Under the pieces are notes generated by a model. It was not told the DNA's origin. It was given only the letters and a program-made list of their open reading frames with translations, and searched no databases. Below, one piece after another: positions 41,427 through 54,283 of a stretch of 64,000 nt of DNA (position 1 is the stretch's first letter; every line of letters starts with the position of its first letter). The stretch covers positions 62,001 to 126,000 of the forward strand of contig NW_022872912.1 of NCBI RefSeq assembly GCF_900324485.2, in the 5' to 3' direction. The position numbers and the translations under genes were made by a program. Origin of the DNA: Mastacembelus armatus. Taxonomy: Eukaryota > Chordata > Actinopteri > Synbranchiformes > Mastacembelidae.

Positions 41427-41542
41427 TTGCATGTGGTGTACTGTAAACAAGGTCATGACCTAACACTGTCATCCAGACTTAGAAATAATTTTGAATTTTA
41501 CAAAACAGCATGACAAGCCACACCCACACAACCCAGCTGAAG

Positions 41543-41614
41543 AGCAGAGTGGCGCAGCGGGAGCGTGCTGGGCCCATAACCCAGAGGTCGATGGATCGAA
41601 ACCATCCTCTGCTA
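41543..41614 (+). tRNA. Initiator tRNA-Met(CAU)
   Basis: AGCAGAG/CTCTGCT acceptor with terminal A-T pair, GGGCCCATAACCC anticodon arm with the three G-C pairs of initiators, AUCGAAA T loop (GGATCGAAACC) and discriminator A. It matches vertebrate initiator tRNA at nearly every base. Likely functional; the best preserved tRNA in the window. Confidence 0.9.
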
Positions 41615-41815
41615 TACTTAATTGTTGCTGCTGCACTTCTCTGTTAAACCTGTTAAGTGTGATGGGCTCTTCATCCTCTTTGGTTCTTCCTTAGAACTAA
41701 ACAAGCACATTACTCATGCATTCTGCATTAATGTGGAAACTATGAAATCAGTGTATTTTGTGTCTTCACCTTAACCTTGTTGCTATAATCATTCTAGACC
41801 AAATAACAGCTTCCT

Positions 41816-41896
41816 CGATGAGAATGGGATTCCAACCCACGATGCAGAGCACAATGGATTAGGAGTCCATGATCTTAAACACTTGGTCCCCTCATT
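41816..41896 (-). pseudogene. tRNA-Ser-type sequence with anticodon CCU
   Basis: Class II layout with ATGGACTCCTAATCCAT anticodon arm, TGTGCTCTGCA variable arm and GTGGG/CCCAT T stem, as in tRNA-Ser(GCU). The anticodon reads CCU, and the D arm and 5' acceptor are degenerate. Probably dead. Confidence 0.5.
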
Positions 41897-42257
41897 AGAG
41901 TGCTGCTGCTCAAAGTAAGTAAGTCCTAGAAGAACTTCCAGCTGACCTGTGATTGGGATGTGTCCAAAAACCCAGCTTTAAGGACATAGTTATTGTGCCA
42001 AAGGACTTCACTAGTCTCCTTTTGGTTTCCCACTGACTGTCTAAACAAAGCACAATACATATGACTGCACATAGTTTCAGATGAACATGAACAAGAAGAC
42101 CTTCAAATTATGATACTGACACAATGACACACAGATGGGAAGAAACAGTATGTTGGGGGTGTGGGGGTTCCATTCAGAGCTGTTGTTACTATACATACAT
42201 GTTGTACAAATATAAAAGCAGATATTATAAGTCTTGAGATTGGGCTTTAAACATTTG

Positions 42258-42331
42258 TGGAGAATGTGGACATCAATCCTAGTATTGCTTACATACTAAC
42301 TAAACACTCTACCACTTCAGCTAATTCCCTC
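42258..42331 (-). pseudogene. tRNA-Ala-derived pseudogene
   Basis: GGGAATTAGCTGAAGTGG and GATTGATGTCCACATTCT align to tRNA-Ala. The anticodon arm is mutated (TTAGTAT loop). Confidence 0.55.
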
Positions 42332-42607
42332 ACACACTGAGCATCTATAATCAACTAATACTGCATTTGTTAACTGGAGTTGAAGTTGACTGCTCATGGA
42401 TCATCTAAACAAGAGATTCTGCTCTGACAAGTAAAAATATAGGCCCCCTGTTTAGACCACTGTACAAACTGTTCACACTGTAAAGGTGCAGGTTTTTAAA
42501 ACTGTACAAGTCAGATATTACAAATGTTTTGACTTTACTTTTTTTTCTTTACTGTTTTAGTAGCAGTCAGATAAGGCAAAATCCAGATTTGTCTACAGCA
42601 AAATCTT

Positions 42608-42653
42608 CCATTTGCGTGTGAGGCGAATTTGATAACCACTACACTACAGAAAC
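42608..42653 (-). pseudogene. tRNA-Val(CAC) 5'-half fragment
   Basis: GTTTCTGTAGTGTAGTGG and ATTCGCCTCACACGCAAA keep the first two thirds. The T arm is absent. Confidence 0.55.
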
Positions 42654-43367
42654 TGACACAGTGAAAAACCTGAACACCACAGTCTCTCTGTGCTTCCTTT
42701 GATGAGCGTACCTGACAGAGGCTACACTGTACAAGTCCAACCAATGACAGGGCTAGCTCCATCTCTCAAAAGCCAATGACATGACAGTATCCATGACTAA
42801 ATCCATCATCGTTTGTACTCACACCTTAACTAAGACTGGAGTAAAAAAATCAATCAGGTATCAGCACAGCGATGCCTCCAGCTGGTGGTTTGAAGGTTTC
42901 ACAGCTCTTCTGTAGATCTCAGAACAACTCAAGTGCAGCAGAAATTTAAAAACTGGTTATTTCATTAGACATGTTCTAATGTCATTGTGCCTTTTTGTGA
43001 TTTCAGTGCAAAACCATGTGGTATTAATACTACATATATAATACTACTTACTACTACTGTATAATAATATGTAATGTAACCCAATACACCAGGTCTCAGA
43101 TTGTGTTACTCTTTATCTGACTTCATCACTAAGTGGAGATCAAAGATATAATTTAAAGTAAATGCAGCAGCACTAAGATTTTATCCATAATCACTGCAGG
43201 TGTTGAGCAAAAAACACTGTGTGTCTCTGACTAAGAAAGTAGCACGAATGTATAAATAGTTTATGAACCCAGAAACACCAGGGTTCTAAAACTAATTTTC
43301 TATTAGTAAAACTGTGAAGGCAGTTTGTGTTAATAAAGACTCACACACCAGAGAAATATCTTTCTGA

Positions 43368-43790
43368 GTTTTATTCACACACTTACTGACATCCAGCTAC
43401 ATCAAGTGAGGAAGATCATGTCAGAGTGGAATTTTTACACCATATTTCCCCTTTGAGCATTTCAGTGAATTTCTAATACATCATCCATGACCTGAATAAC
43501 TATTTAAGACAAACTGACCAATCACCATCGGTTAAAACAAGTGACATAATCCATAATAACATCATCAATTAATACTTCAAATCAGAGCAAGAATTAAAAC
43601 AACTCATAATAGTAAATAATTATACAATGTAAAGTAAGAATAAAGGTTTAGAAAATATCACATTAACTGTCTGCATGTCACAGCATTCAAAAGTAATAAC
43701 AGTAAATAAACTAAACTTATTTTCATTAGTAGATTAAAGACATTTATCAAATATTAGTGATAATGAGTCTAAGTTAAAAAATAAGTTTAT
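43368..43790. repeat. Left arm of a long inverted repeat flanking the zinc-finger gene
   Basis: It matches 60930-61370 in reverse complement, for example ACTTACTGACATCCAGC, CATGACCTGAATAACTATT and CAATCACCATCGG-type blocks, with several small gaps. Noncoding. Confidence 0.7.
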
Positions 43791-43961
43791 AAATTGTCTT
43801 AAACTTGTAGCGGACCTAAGGCAGGAGTGTGGTCAGTTTTACTGATATTCATTGAACTACTGACTGGTTAGTTGCTAAGTTTGTCATGTGTTTGAAATTA
43901 TTGTTCCCATTAGAAAAATATTCTTGAAAACTTACACTCTAAATGTAATCTCTCTTCACAG

Positions 43962-44345
43962 AGACGAGTGAGACTGCCCCATCATAGTCAGGGGACTGTG
44001 GACCAATCACCAGCAAGGATGGAGCACTTCCTGGAACAGACACATCGTGTTAAGCACGATGAAGGACTAACCGGATGCATTCCCTGCCCAGTGCAGCAAG
44101 ACACAAAAAGACACACAGAGACACACACCTAGTTTTGGTAGAGAGAGTGTTTGGAGATTAACAGATTTCCAGATTTGCAGACTCCTCAAGACCCCCCCAG
44201 TTTGAGGACAAAGACCCTAAAAAAGAATCTATCGTTATACTGTTACAATGTTTTATTTGTTCCAGTTCTCCCTCTGTTTCCCCCTATGTAAATAACATGT
44301 GTCTACCGTGTAAACAGCTGAATAAATTTTAAAAAGGCATCTGTG
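43962..44345 (+). other. Possible noncoding terminal exon
   Basis: A good acceptor (CTCTCTTCACAG) at 43961 and AATAAA at 44321 bracket about 380 bases without a long frame. A small perfect hairpin (CATCGTG/CACGATG) lies near 44046-44064. It could equally be an unrecognised repeat. Confidence 0.25.
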
Positions 44346-44544
44346 ACTGGCATCATCTATGTTATTTCACACAGTAAATACATCACTGAATCAGGGAACT
44401 CTCACTCACACTAGACTGATATCCTGTAGTACTCATTGACTTGTTGATCCGCCATCAAAGGACCTGGTTCTCCAAAATTATGAAGATGGTTTATGATATT
44501 CATAATTCATAAACCAGACCTAATAAACACATTCATGTTCAATG

Positions 44545-44790
44545 CATATATATTTAATTTGACTACATTGTAGAGAGCTTTTCTACACTGAAGTCCACTC
44601 AAAGCACTTTTACTCTTTGACCATTCGCCCATCCTCTCACGCACCGATAGAACTACCACCAGGGGCAACTTGGCTTGGGTTTTCTTGCCCAAAGACACTA
44701 AAATATGTGGACTAGTGAAGCCAGGGATTGAATCACCAACACTGGTTCATGATTGACCTACTCTACCTCTTAAGCCACAGCCTATATTTG
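44545..44790 (-). repeat. tRNA-derived SINE-like repeat
   Basis: The minus strand starts GGCTGTGGCTTAAGAGGTAG, a tRNA-like promoter head seen in fish SINEs, and ends AAAGTGCTTTGAGTGG with TACA-like tail. No function is assigned. Confidence 0.45.
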
Positions 44791-44992
44791 ATAGCAATAG
44801 AGAAGCAAAGACAAAAGCCAGTCTTAGACCTATCTCCCACAGTTTCCACCAGCAATTAAGAGGTCCCTAACTATCAAAATGCTGGACATTTTCAAGAGTT
44901 TTGGTCTTGTCCTGTTTACAGCAGTGTAATGTCTTGGTGGGTCCTTAGGCTTTCTGATATAGACCTCAACCAAAATGGTCAATTTCAACATT

Positions 44993-46750
44993 TCATCTTG
45001 TGTGAATGCGCTGATGGGCTGTTAGAGTACTTGACCTCTTGAAAGCTTTTCCACATTGCACACACCAGAACGGCTTCTGTCCAGAGTGAATACGCTGATG
45101 TCTTTTGAGGTGGCCTAACCGTGAGAAGGCTTTTCCACACCGTTCACAACAGTGCGGCTTCTCTCCAGAGTGAATGCGCTGATGTGTTTTCAGGGAGTCT
45201 AACCGTGAGAAGGCTTTTCCACATTGCTCACACCAGTACGGCTTCTCTCCAGAGTGAATACGCTTATGGTTTTTTAGGGAGTCTAACACTGTGAAGGCTT
45301 TTCCACACTGGTCACACCAGTACGGTTTCTCTCCAGAGTGAATATGCTGATGTCTTTTGAGGGAGCCAAACTGTGAGAAGCCTTTTCCACACTGGTTGCA
45401 CCAGTATGACTTCTCTCCAGAGTGAATACGTTGATGTCTTTTGAGGTGGCGTAATTGTGAGAAAGCTTTTCCGCATTGGTCACAGCTGTACAGCTTCTCT
45501 CCAGAATGAATACGCTTATGGTTTTTGAGGGAGCCTAACACTGTGAAGGCTTTTCCACACTGGTCACACCAATATGGCTTCTCTCCAGAGTGAATGCGCT
45601 GATGTGTTTTCAGGTGGCCTAAGTGGGAGAAGGCTTTTCCACACTGGTCGCACCGGTACGGCTTCTCTCCAGAGTGAATACGCTGATGTGCTCTCAGGGA
45701 GTCTAACCGTGAGAAGGCTTTCCCACATTGCTCACACCAGTACGGCTTCTCTCCAGAGTGAATGCGCTTATGGTTTTTCAGGGAGCCTAACACTGTGAAG
45801 GCTTTTCCACACTGGTCACACCAGTATGGCTTCTCTCCAGAGTGAATACGCTGATGTGTTTTCAGGTGGCCTAAGTGGGAGAAGGCTTTTCCACACCGGT
45901 CGCACGAGAACGGCTTCTGTCCAGAGTGACTACGCTGATGTGTTTTGAGGTGGCCTAACTGTGAGAAGGCTTTCCCGCATTGGTCACAGCAGTACGGCTT
46001 CTCTCCAGAGTGAATACGCTTATGGTTTTTCAGGGAGCCTAACACTGTGAAGGCTTTTCCACACTGGTCACACCAGTATGGCTTCTCTCCAGAGTGAATA
46101 CGCTGATGTGTTTTCAGGTGGCCTGAGCGGGAGAAGGCTTTTCCACACTGGTCGCACGAGAACGGCTTCTGTCCAGAGTGAATACGTTGATGGCTTTTGA
46201 GGGAGCCTGACTCTGTGAAGGCTTTTCCACACTGGTCACAGCTGTACAGCTTTTCTCCAGAGTGAATACGCTGATGTCTTTTGAGGTGGCCTAACTGTGA
46301 GAAGGCTTTTCCGCACTGGTCACACCAGTATGGCTTCTCTCCAGAGTGAATACGCTGATGTATTTTCAGGTGGCCTAAGTGAGAGAAGGCTTTTCCACAC
46401 TGGTCGCACGAGAACGGCTTCTGTCCAGAGTGAAGGCGCTGATGCCTTTGGAGGGAGCCTGAGTGTGAGAAGGCTTTTCCACACTGGTCACAGCTGTACA
46501 GCTTTTCTCCAGAGTGAATACGCTGATGTCTTTTGAGGTGGCCTAACTGTGAGAAGGCTTTTCCACACTGGTCACACCAGTATGGCTTCTCTCCAGAGTG
46601 AATACGCTGATGTGTTTTCAGGTGGCCTAAGTGGGAGAAGGCTTTTCCACACTGGTCACAGCTGTATGTTTTCTTAGCAGTGTGAACATGCTGATTAATC
46701 TCTAAACTCTGCATTGTTATGAAGGTCTTGGTGACTCCCTTTCTTCTTTT
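44993..46750 (-). CDS. C2H2 zinc-finger protein, 20-finger exon
   Basis: The minus frame starts after an acceptor (pyrimidine-rich, AG at 46752-46751), passes an ATG at 46714 and stops after HQRIHTR. It holds 20 tandem C2H2 fingers (CDQCGKAF-x-HLxxHQRIH) joined by HSGEKPY or HSGQKPF linkers, with no gap. Fingers act in sequence-specific DNA binding in the nucleus. Fingers 8, 11 and 14 share [13 protein letters not shown] and fingers 12 and 18 share SRLDSL, so two- and three-finger blocks have been copied by unequal exchange. All Cys and His ligands appear intact. The exon phase (0) fits the acidic exon at 59386-59763. The target and whether it represses are unknown. Confidence 0.88.
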   Translation of the reverse strand, partial: KRRKGVTKTFITMQSLEINQHVHTAKKTYSCDQCGKAFSHLGHLKTHQRIHSGEKPYWCDQCGKAFSQLGHLKRHQRIHSGEKLYSCDQCGKAFSHSGSLQRHQRLHSGQKPFSCDQCGKAFSHLGHLKIHQRIHSGEKPYWCDQCGKAFSQLGHLKRHQRIHSGEKLYSCDQCGKAFTESGSLKSHQRIHSGQKPFSCDQCGKAFSRSGHLKTHQRIHSGEKPYWCDQCGKAFTVLGSLKNHKRIHSGEKPYCCDQCGKAFSQLGHLKTHQRSHSGQKPFSCDRCGKAFSHLGHLKTHQRIHSGEKPYWCDQCGKAFTVLGSLKNHKRIHSGEKPYWCEQCGKAFSRLDSLRAHQRIHSGEKPYRCDQCGKAFSHLGHLKTHQRIHSGEKPYWCDQCGKAFTVLGSLKNHKRIHSGEKLYSCDQCGKAFSQLRHLKRHQRIHSGEKSYWCNQCGKGFSQFGSLKRHQHIHSGEKPYWCDQCGKAFTVLDSLKNHKRIHSGEKPYWCEQCGKAFSRLDSLKTHQRIHSGEKPHCCERCGKAFSRLGHLKRHQRIHSGQKPFWCVQCGKAFKRSSTLTAHQRIHTR

Positions 46751-46759
46751 CTATTTGTA

Positions 46760-48015
46760 AAAAAGAAGAAAAAAGCAAAATGGAGAACATATGAAATGAC
46801 ATGATAGAACAATCTAAAACCATAAATGACATTTACAACATGTCTATGAAACATGAACATCATGAAAACTGTTTCCTTAGAGTGCTATTTCATTCCAAAG
46901 TTGTAAGTTGTGTCTCATCCACATATTTTGTCATTTATTTTTAACAGTTTTATTAACATTATTTATATATATTATATAAACAATTACAAATTTTCATTAT
47001 CTTTAATTTGTAAACAGAGCACACAACTCTCTAAAGTGCAGCACCATATTTAAAGCACTTACTTAATTTTGAAATTAAACACTGTCTCTTAAGTCTAAAT
47101 TAATTTTTCTCTTATCCAAATGTGGTTTTCAGAAACAGCCACCAAACTGTCTGGTGATGATTACTTTTAACTTAGACCAAGTTTTACGAAAATTGACCAA
47201 CATAACATTGAGTACGCCAGCTTGGTGACAAAGACACTCTGAGCCTGCGGCTTAAGAGACAAGTCATGGAACTCCGACCGATTCCACTCTGAGGACCAAA
47301 TGGCCTCCGAAGCAGACTTTCTTGCCCTGGTTGCAGCTAAGTACTCTGTGGTGAACAGCTGATGTCTCAAACTACAAAAACATAGAACTATTTTTTTTTC
47401 CCAAATCTTCCTTTAAACTATAGAAGTTAGTACCAAACTTTATTGTCACAAAATGGGACACGTAATTGCTGACTGTGTAGCTATGAGAAAAAAAAAAAGA
47501 TCACTCCCAACCGACTCAACACCACCATTCACAAGGTGTTTGGTTTGGAGTAGTTCTGCTCACCAGTCTGACTGATGACTTTTTCAAACCCTTCCTTTTT
47601 GAAGGAGTAGTGTCATTACCTGGGAAACCAGCAGACAAATGAGTAGTATGTATCCTAAGAGACACGTGGACTTCATTCCATTATAGTAGCACTGTTCCCT
47701 TCTCAGACCAATCTGCCCGTGGGGTCAGTTGTATTTTGTGAGGTGTTGAGTTGGACTACACTATGTTATTGTAGATTCTAAACTAGTTAGTAGAACATTT
47801 CTTTAACATTACACCCCAGCAGTCTAATAGGGCTCTATACTCCAACATGCCCAAGCCCATTCTCAAAAAAAAAATTATGACAGTGTGTTGGCAGACAGCA
47901 ATTTTTCAGGCAACAGGATGACAGGTTTTGTGCACACATGCTCAAATGTTTTTTATTGTTTTTGAACACGTTTATTTTTTGAACACTTAAATGGTAAGAT
48001 GTATTTATCCTACTC
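46760..48015. other. Putative intron of the zinc-finger gene, no features recognised
   Basis: AT-rich DNA with poly(A/T) runs. A 68-codon minus frame near 47.2-47.4 kb has no family I recognise. Confidence 0.4.
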
Positions 48016-48021
48016 AAATAA

Positions 48022-48350
48022 CTGTTGTGTCGGTGAAGGAAATGAGGGAGGACCTTAGTGCAGGACGCAACAAGCTTTTATTCTCCCTGAATCGTCCAGG
48101 GCTCAGGCAAACACAAAATAATCTCCGCCGTTAGAGTCCCTAAAGAAAAGGGTTGAAGTCCCCACCGGATCGGCGTATCCAGTGAAAGGTAGAGGTTAGA
48201 GGCCTTACCAGGTTAGTCTACTGGTAGAAGTCCTTGGTTTGGCAACCCCCACAGTACTTGACAAAGGCTGTTTTAGCTGGGATGGCTGGATCCAGGGGAA
48301 TTCAGGACCCCCGAAGTCCTTGCTTGTTTGGGCATTTATCCAAATTGAGT
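48022..48350 (-). mobile_element. Possible minus-strand LTR fragment
   Basis: On the minus strand an AATAAAAGCTTGTTGCG poly(A)-type block is followed by a U5-like stretch ending CACCGACACAACA, as LTR ends do. The other edge is unclear and there are no internal genes. It does not match the LTR at 58.0 kb. Confidence 0.3.
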
Positions 48351-48633
48351 GAAGGTTTGAAATGATATAGTGTTATGATTTTTTTATGTTTTGTTTGTAT
48401 GTCTGAAACCACACAAGTGTCTTGAACACGAAAAGCCGTCCCTGTTGAGCTGTGGATACCTTGCGGTGTTAACTAAGCAGCTGATCAGGAAGTTGCGAGA
48501 GAAGTAGTGTTCAATTGGGTCAGTTGCTCGGGTGTACTCCATACAAACTGACTGGCTTGTGTGGTATAGGGAAAGTTGTTTTGTATTGAGAAAAGGTTTC
48601 ATTTACAGGAAAAATTCAAGGAGGTAAGTAAAA

Positions 48634-51600
48634 ATGGACGGAGAATTTGATAGGGAAATGAATGATGATGGGTGGGGTCCCGGAACAAAGAGATGGAAAC
48701 CGGTAAGTGATCAGATTATCCATCTCATGCAAGCGGTGAGTGGAAGAGAAAATCCAAAAAATAGAGACAAAGCTAAAGAAGACATGAGAGTTTTGGTACA
48801 AGAAGTGATGAAGGAGAAAGGACTCTCCCCGTCCATGAGAGTGCCGCTGAAAAATACCTTGTGGAAAAAACAAGAGGAGGTTAGAGAAGAAAAGGAAAAA
48901 TTTGAAATAGATATTCGGGAAGCAGGAATGTTGAACAAGTCCAAGTTAATGAAAAAGGTAAAAGATTTAGAAGAATACAGAACTAAGCTCTATGATGCCT
49001 GGGTGTGTTGCACATGTGCAGACTCTTATAATCAGGAACAGAGACCAACGTCAGAGGGAAGAACAGAAGCAAGCCTGCACCTCCTCCACCGCCATATCAG
49101 GAAGTGAAAACCCACCGCCCCCCCAGGGCAGCTCTACCCAGTGTTGACAGTTACAGGAGGAAGTTTAGATATAGAGCCTGCAGCAGCTTTAGGAAGACAC
49201 AGAGTGAGAGAAAGAAAAAGGGACAATGGGGAAGACGCGCAGCCAGAACAAGAGGCATTTGAGGCTAGGAAAATGAGAGAGCTGACAAAAGAAAGGGAAA
49301 GAGAAACTAGAGAAGCACAGATGAGATTGGAAAATAACAGAGGTCAGACTATGAGCTCTTTAAAAAAGGAATATAAACGTAAGGTATTGGCCAGGAGAGA
49401 ACTGCAGGGAAATTGGAAGGAGGAAGAGAGTGAGTGGATAGAACAGGGAAGTTGTATCAGAGAGCGAAGTAATTGGGAAGAAGAGGAGGAGGACGACAGA
49501 GAGGTCCTCCATCAGTCAGGCCAGAAACCAGGGCATACTACTCAGAACGTAGATCAGTTACTCTGGGTGGATGAGACACCCCCATGCGAGAAGTACTGCC
49601 CAGAGGTAGACATCGCATGAAGCTGAGATCCCAAGATAGTCCCGAAGGACTGGCGAGACCTGGCCCTTCGACACCAGCAGGGAATTTCCCTCTCTTTAGA
49701 GGAGATGGAGGTAGAGATAGATATAAACCATTGGCCTTAGGAGATGTTACTAGCCTGGTAGAGCAGATGCCCCCTCCCTCCGAAGGAGGTGGACTGTGGC
49801 TTAAGAAGTTGGTTAAACTGACTGCAGGACAGAGGCTTGCTTTGGGAGATTTCAGAGCTGTGGCTAGTAGGTGTTTGGACTTTCAGGGATCTTAACCCTC
49901 TGGGGTCTGAGGGGGTTTTGGGGGCCTGGACGAATTTTGACATGTCCTGACATTTGTGCTTTTTTCAGTGTCTTTTAAACATATTAATGTCTAAAGTCTA
50001 ATAACACTGTAATCAGCACAAAATTGGCTACAATAATATGTGAGCAGCAAGTTTATACATGATTGTGTTTTTGAGAAAAAAGTGTTTATGCATGGTTAGT
50101 GCAAAACTACAATTTTTTACTCACTGAAATAAGACCATAAAACACAAACAGAACATTGGTTCACAAGACTTTGGAGACCTGCATGTTGTAGGCTAAAGTG
50201 TTTACTTCAGAGTGCTGTGAATGTCATCTTGTTCACACATTCACAGTAAGCAATACAATACAATACACTGATTTAAATTTTCTATTTTCTAATTTTTTGT
50301 CCAGAAAGGCCATATGCAAGAGGGTGTGACTGAGGTGGAATAATGATTTACCTGAGAAGACAAAAGACGCACTGAACGACCAGACAAAGACGCGCATAAT
50401 GAGCCTTTCAGTCAATGTAGATGGGAGGGGATTAGTGCAGCACAATACAAAACAATGAGGAGCCAAACGATCCTCACTTGAGTTAAAATCAGTGTTTTTA
50501 CTCTGAGGACAAGGTAAACTATTTGTCCCTGTGTGGAATACAAGAAGGACAAGGTAAACTATTTGTCTCTGTGTGGAATACAAGAAGCGCTTCATCACAT
50601 CCGTGACGGGCCATCATCCAAACGCGCGGTAAATTCTATGATGAAGTTTAACGGTTTTATGTCATTTCTCGGAGGTGTGCACATATTTACCTGGTTCACC
50701 TGAGATTATTTACATGTGAACAGTGAACCGTGTACAAGGCGGGACCGCATTACCTGTAATGAGGTGAGACAGGAAAAAACGGACTTCTCCTTACGTTCAT
50801 ACGGATTAAATAAAAAGTGATGATTTGTTTTTGACTTGAATTGTTTCACTCAAAAGAAAACATTTCAAGCTTTCTAGCCATCTAATTCTTATTTTTATGA
50901 GCCAAGTATTCGCTGAGATTCTGGTTGTTTTATTTACGCGTCTGTGAAGAGAAATGGCAGAGACAGAAAAGTCCGAGAGCGCACTTCTTTATTTAAAAAA
51001 AGCACAACGTTTTGTTGTTATTATGATGGTATACCACTAAAACTAGACCCTTTACAGATTTGAATGATATACTTCTTTTATCTGTACGATCAGAATTGAC
51101 GGAGTAATTTAAGTTTGTTTCGGCCTTATCAGAAAAAGATGCGTCAAAACGCGCCGGCGCGTGCGTCGACCCCAGAGGGTTAAGGAAGTAGAGGAACAGG
51201 CTGGGACAGATCGGGAGTCAGATGAAACTCCGCTGGTTAGGGTGATTACAGAGATAGGTGAAGTCATGCGTGAAAAGTTCCCACTCAGCTGGGGTCCCCA
51301 AACTGCCATGGAAATCTGATCAGACCCCCAGAGAGTATTTGGATAATTGTAAGGAAGCCTGGGAGAAAATCACTGGGTGTCACCCAGGGAAGCGAGGGAT
51401 GCAACAGGAATGGTTCAGACAGGCAGTGATGGAAGGAGTGCCCCCATCTGTTAAAGACGCCATGATGGCTAACCCCGACCTACCGGGAAGTGAGTCTTCC
51501 GTTTGGGAAAGGCACCTATTGCATCACCTCCAAAGAGCCAAGGACGATGAGACTAAGGGAGAAAAGGATATGAAAGAATTACAAACACAGCTGCTTAAAT

Positions 51601-52010
51601 TACAATTGGTGGAGGCCAAAAAAAAAGGTAAATGATAACAAGAAAGACGATAAACTAGGAAAACAACTGGTCGCTCAGTCCACTTCAAACCCCGCTGTCC
51701 AGGACACGCCCAACCTCTTCCCTATCCCACCGTGGGTAGATCCCCACACCCCACAAGGAGGAGGGTGGAGCCAGAACAGCTGGAGAATATATAAGCCTTA
51801 CAGGGGAGCTCGGGGAGGGGGAGGATATGGCAGGGGGGGAAGAGTCTACGCTCTGCCCCGGGGAGACGACATTTGCTTTAGGTGCGGTCAGCTGGGACGT
51901 TGGTCCAGAGAATGTCCAGCTATGGGAGGCCGCCCTAGACAACCACCAAGGGGCCGTGGACGGCCTTCTAGGGGGAATGCACCCACTCAACAAGCACCAA
52001 ACGCACCTAC
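48634..52010 (+). pseudogene. gag region of the retrovirus fossil
   Basis: A charged matrix/capsid-like region is interrupted by the piggyBac-type element. Near 51.87-51.92 kb one zinc knuckle, CFRCGQLGRWSRECP, marks the nucleocapsid end. The gag-like stretch is broken and is not a working gene. Confidence 0.75.
49892..51183. mobile_element. piggyBac-type non-autonomous transposon
   Basis: TTAA on both sides (49892-49895 and 51180-51183) flanks terminal inverted repeats CCCTCTGGGGTC and GACCCCAGAGGG, the hallmark of piggyBac insertion. The 1284-base interior has no transposase. It contains a direct repeat of AAGGACAAGGTAAACTATTT near 50.50 and 50.55 kb. Confidence 0.88.
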
Positions 52011-54131
52011 TTATTAGGCGTCAAACCCATCCGCCGCACCCCAAGGGCAGTTCCCAATGATGGAAGGGGGGGACTGGAATGACCACCCCTCCCAGTACTG
52101 ACACAACCCACAGAGAAATCCCAGCAGTAGGGGACAGGCAGACCCCATACTGCAGATGCGGGTAGCACAACAAACGCTGCCATTTCTCGTTGACACAGGT
52201 GCCACATATTCCACTCTGACAGGGGTGCCTGACCAAAGTGACATTTCACACCACACTGTTGATGTGGTGGGGTTCTCTGGAGTACCTCAAAGACTGCCTG
52301 TTACCAAGCCGCTACCTGTTCAGATCGCCGGCCAGCTGTTAGCCCATGAGTTCGTTGTCTCACCCCAGGTCCTGGTTAATCTAATGGGGAGAGACCTCCT
52401 GACTTGTATTCGGGCCTCTATACTCTGTGGGCCGGAGGGCCTGCAAGTCTCTTTCCCAAATGGGGAAAAGGTGGATTGTTCCCCCAGCACCACAACCCTT
52501 GGGGGTCAATGGATCATTCAACCACTTCCAGGGCAACATGAAACAACAGACATTTACTGGGGAATACTGGAACCTGAAGCTCCCACCTTCAAGGGCATTA
52601 TAAGCACATACATGGAGTGGAAACCGTGGATCTCTCTCTTGGAGCCATACACCAACCCCCCTGACCCTGCCCATGTAACGTTGTTCTGTGACAAAAACCC
52701 CTGTGATTGGTATCAGGAAGAATTTCTAAATAATTTGGAAGGGCGGTCATGGACAGTGGAGTGCTCTGACCTCTTTGTGGGTCCTGAGGGAGTGGCTGCG
52801 GGCGTCAATCTCACTCCTGAGCAGATGATCTGGTATGAGATGGCAGATGAGGCCGCTCCACATATTTTCTTAGCCTTACATCCAGTACACCAAGCTAAAG
52901 AATTAGGTCCTATGGTAAAGAGAGCCCTTGCACTCACTGATTGGGCTTCAACCCAATTGCCCGCGGTCCACTTTTCTCCCTCTTCCAAAATGTACAGAAT
53001 TACTTGTTTGACGACTGATTCGGCCATCCTTGAACATTGTCAGCTGTCAAGAGATCATGGCAGAGACAAAACTGACCATGATGTGGCAGGGCACGTCCTA
53101 CAACAACTCCCAGACAGTCTCTGGTCCCAGGGCTCCACGGATGTGGGCATCTGTAAGTCCTGCCCTCCCATTTCTTTCGACGTTTCCGCCGAGGGGCCAA
53201 TATGGCAGGCTCAATATCCCCATAAGCCCCAAGCAGAGGTGGAAATTTCTGAAACTATATATGGCCTCCTGAAATCCAGCATCCTTGAACCATCCACCTC
53301 AGTCTGGAACACTCCCATCCTCCCAGTTGAGAAACCTGGAACGGGTAAATATCGTATGGTCCATGATCTTAGGAAAATAAACTTGGTTACAGTCACTCCT
53401 ACTTTATCTGTTCCTAATCCCTACACTGCACTGACCAATCTTACTCCAGAACAAAGATGGTTCACTTGTATTGACCTAGCAAATGCCTTCATCTGCCTCC
53501 CTCTTCATCCAGACTGCAGGGACATTTTTTCATTCACTTTTCAGGGCCAACAGTTGAGGTATACTCGGGTGCCACAGGGCTTCGTCCTCTCACCGGGTCT
53601 CTTTAATCAAGTCCTGAAAAATATGTTGGCTGGTTGCCCCTTGCCACCTGGTACTACTGTCATCCAGTATGTGGATGATATCTTGATTGCATCGTGCACT
53701 GACACAGACTGCCTTGCAGCAACGCTTTCAGCGCTACAGAGGTTGGCAGAAAAGGGCTTTAAAGTCAGTAAATATAAGCTCCAAGTTGCCAGGAAACAAG
53801 TTTCCTTCCTAGGTCGCATGATCTCAACCAAAGGTGCTGGACCCTCACCATCCCATCGGTCCACCATCCTGCATCATCCCAAACCACAAACTGTGAAGGA
53901 TATGCTGTCCTTCTTAGGTCTAACAGGCTTCAGCAGAAACTATATCCCCAACTACACTCAAGTTACTCAGCCTCTTCACAAACTGGTCAATGATCAAGGC
54001 ATGAGAAACCTTTGCAGCTAAACTTCAATGGGACACAGCCACAGAGATGGCCTTCATCTCCCTGAAAATGACCCTAGCACAGGCAGCAGACTTAGCTCTC
54101 CCTGACTACACAGCACCATTCTTCCAAGATG

Positions 54132-54177
54132 TTTCTGAAACAGGAGACACTGTAAACGGTGTCTCCTGTTTCAGAAA
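54132..54177. repeat. Perfect 19-bp hairpin within the pol region
   Basis: Arms 54132-54150 and 54159-54177 (TTTCTGAAACAGGAGACAC and its complement) are separated by 8 bases. No role is known. Confidence 0.6.
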
Positions 54178-54283
54178 AAAGGGAGAGGTAGAAAGGTACT
54201 TATGTACGTAAGTGTGATGCTTGACAACATGGAAGAGACATCCAGGATGCACACAACATGCAGCTGGTGTAGCAAAGCTCATA

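Noticed and set aside
45283-46536. Open frames on the plus strand and in other frames across the zinc-finger exon
   Set aside because: They follow the 84-base periodicity of the fingers and have no independent motifs; the finger frame alone keeps all Cys and His ligands.
44993-46714. Regular 84-base repeats read as a satellite or CRISPR array
   Set aside because: The period is one C2H2 finger including its linker, the units are coding, and there are no unique spacers.
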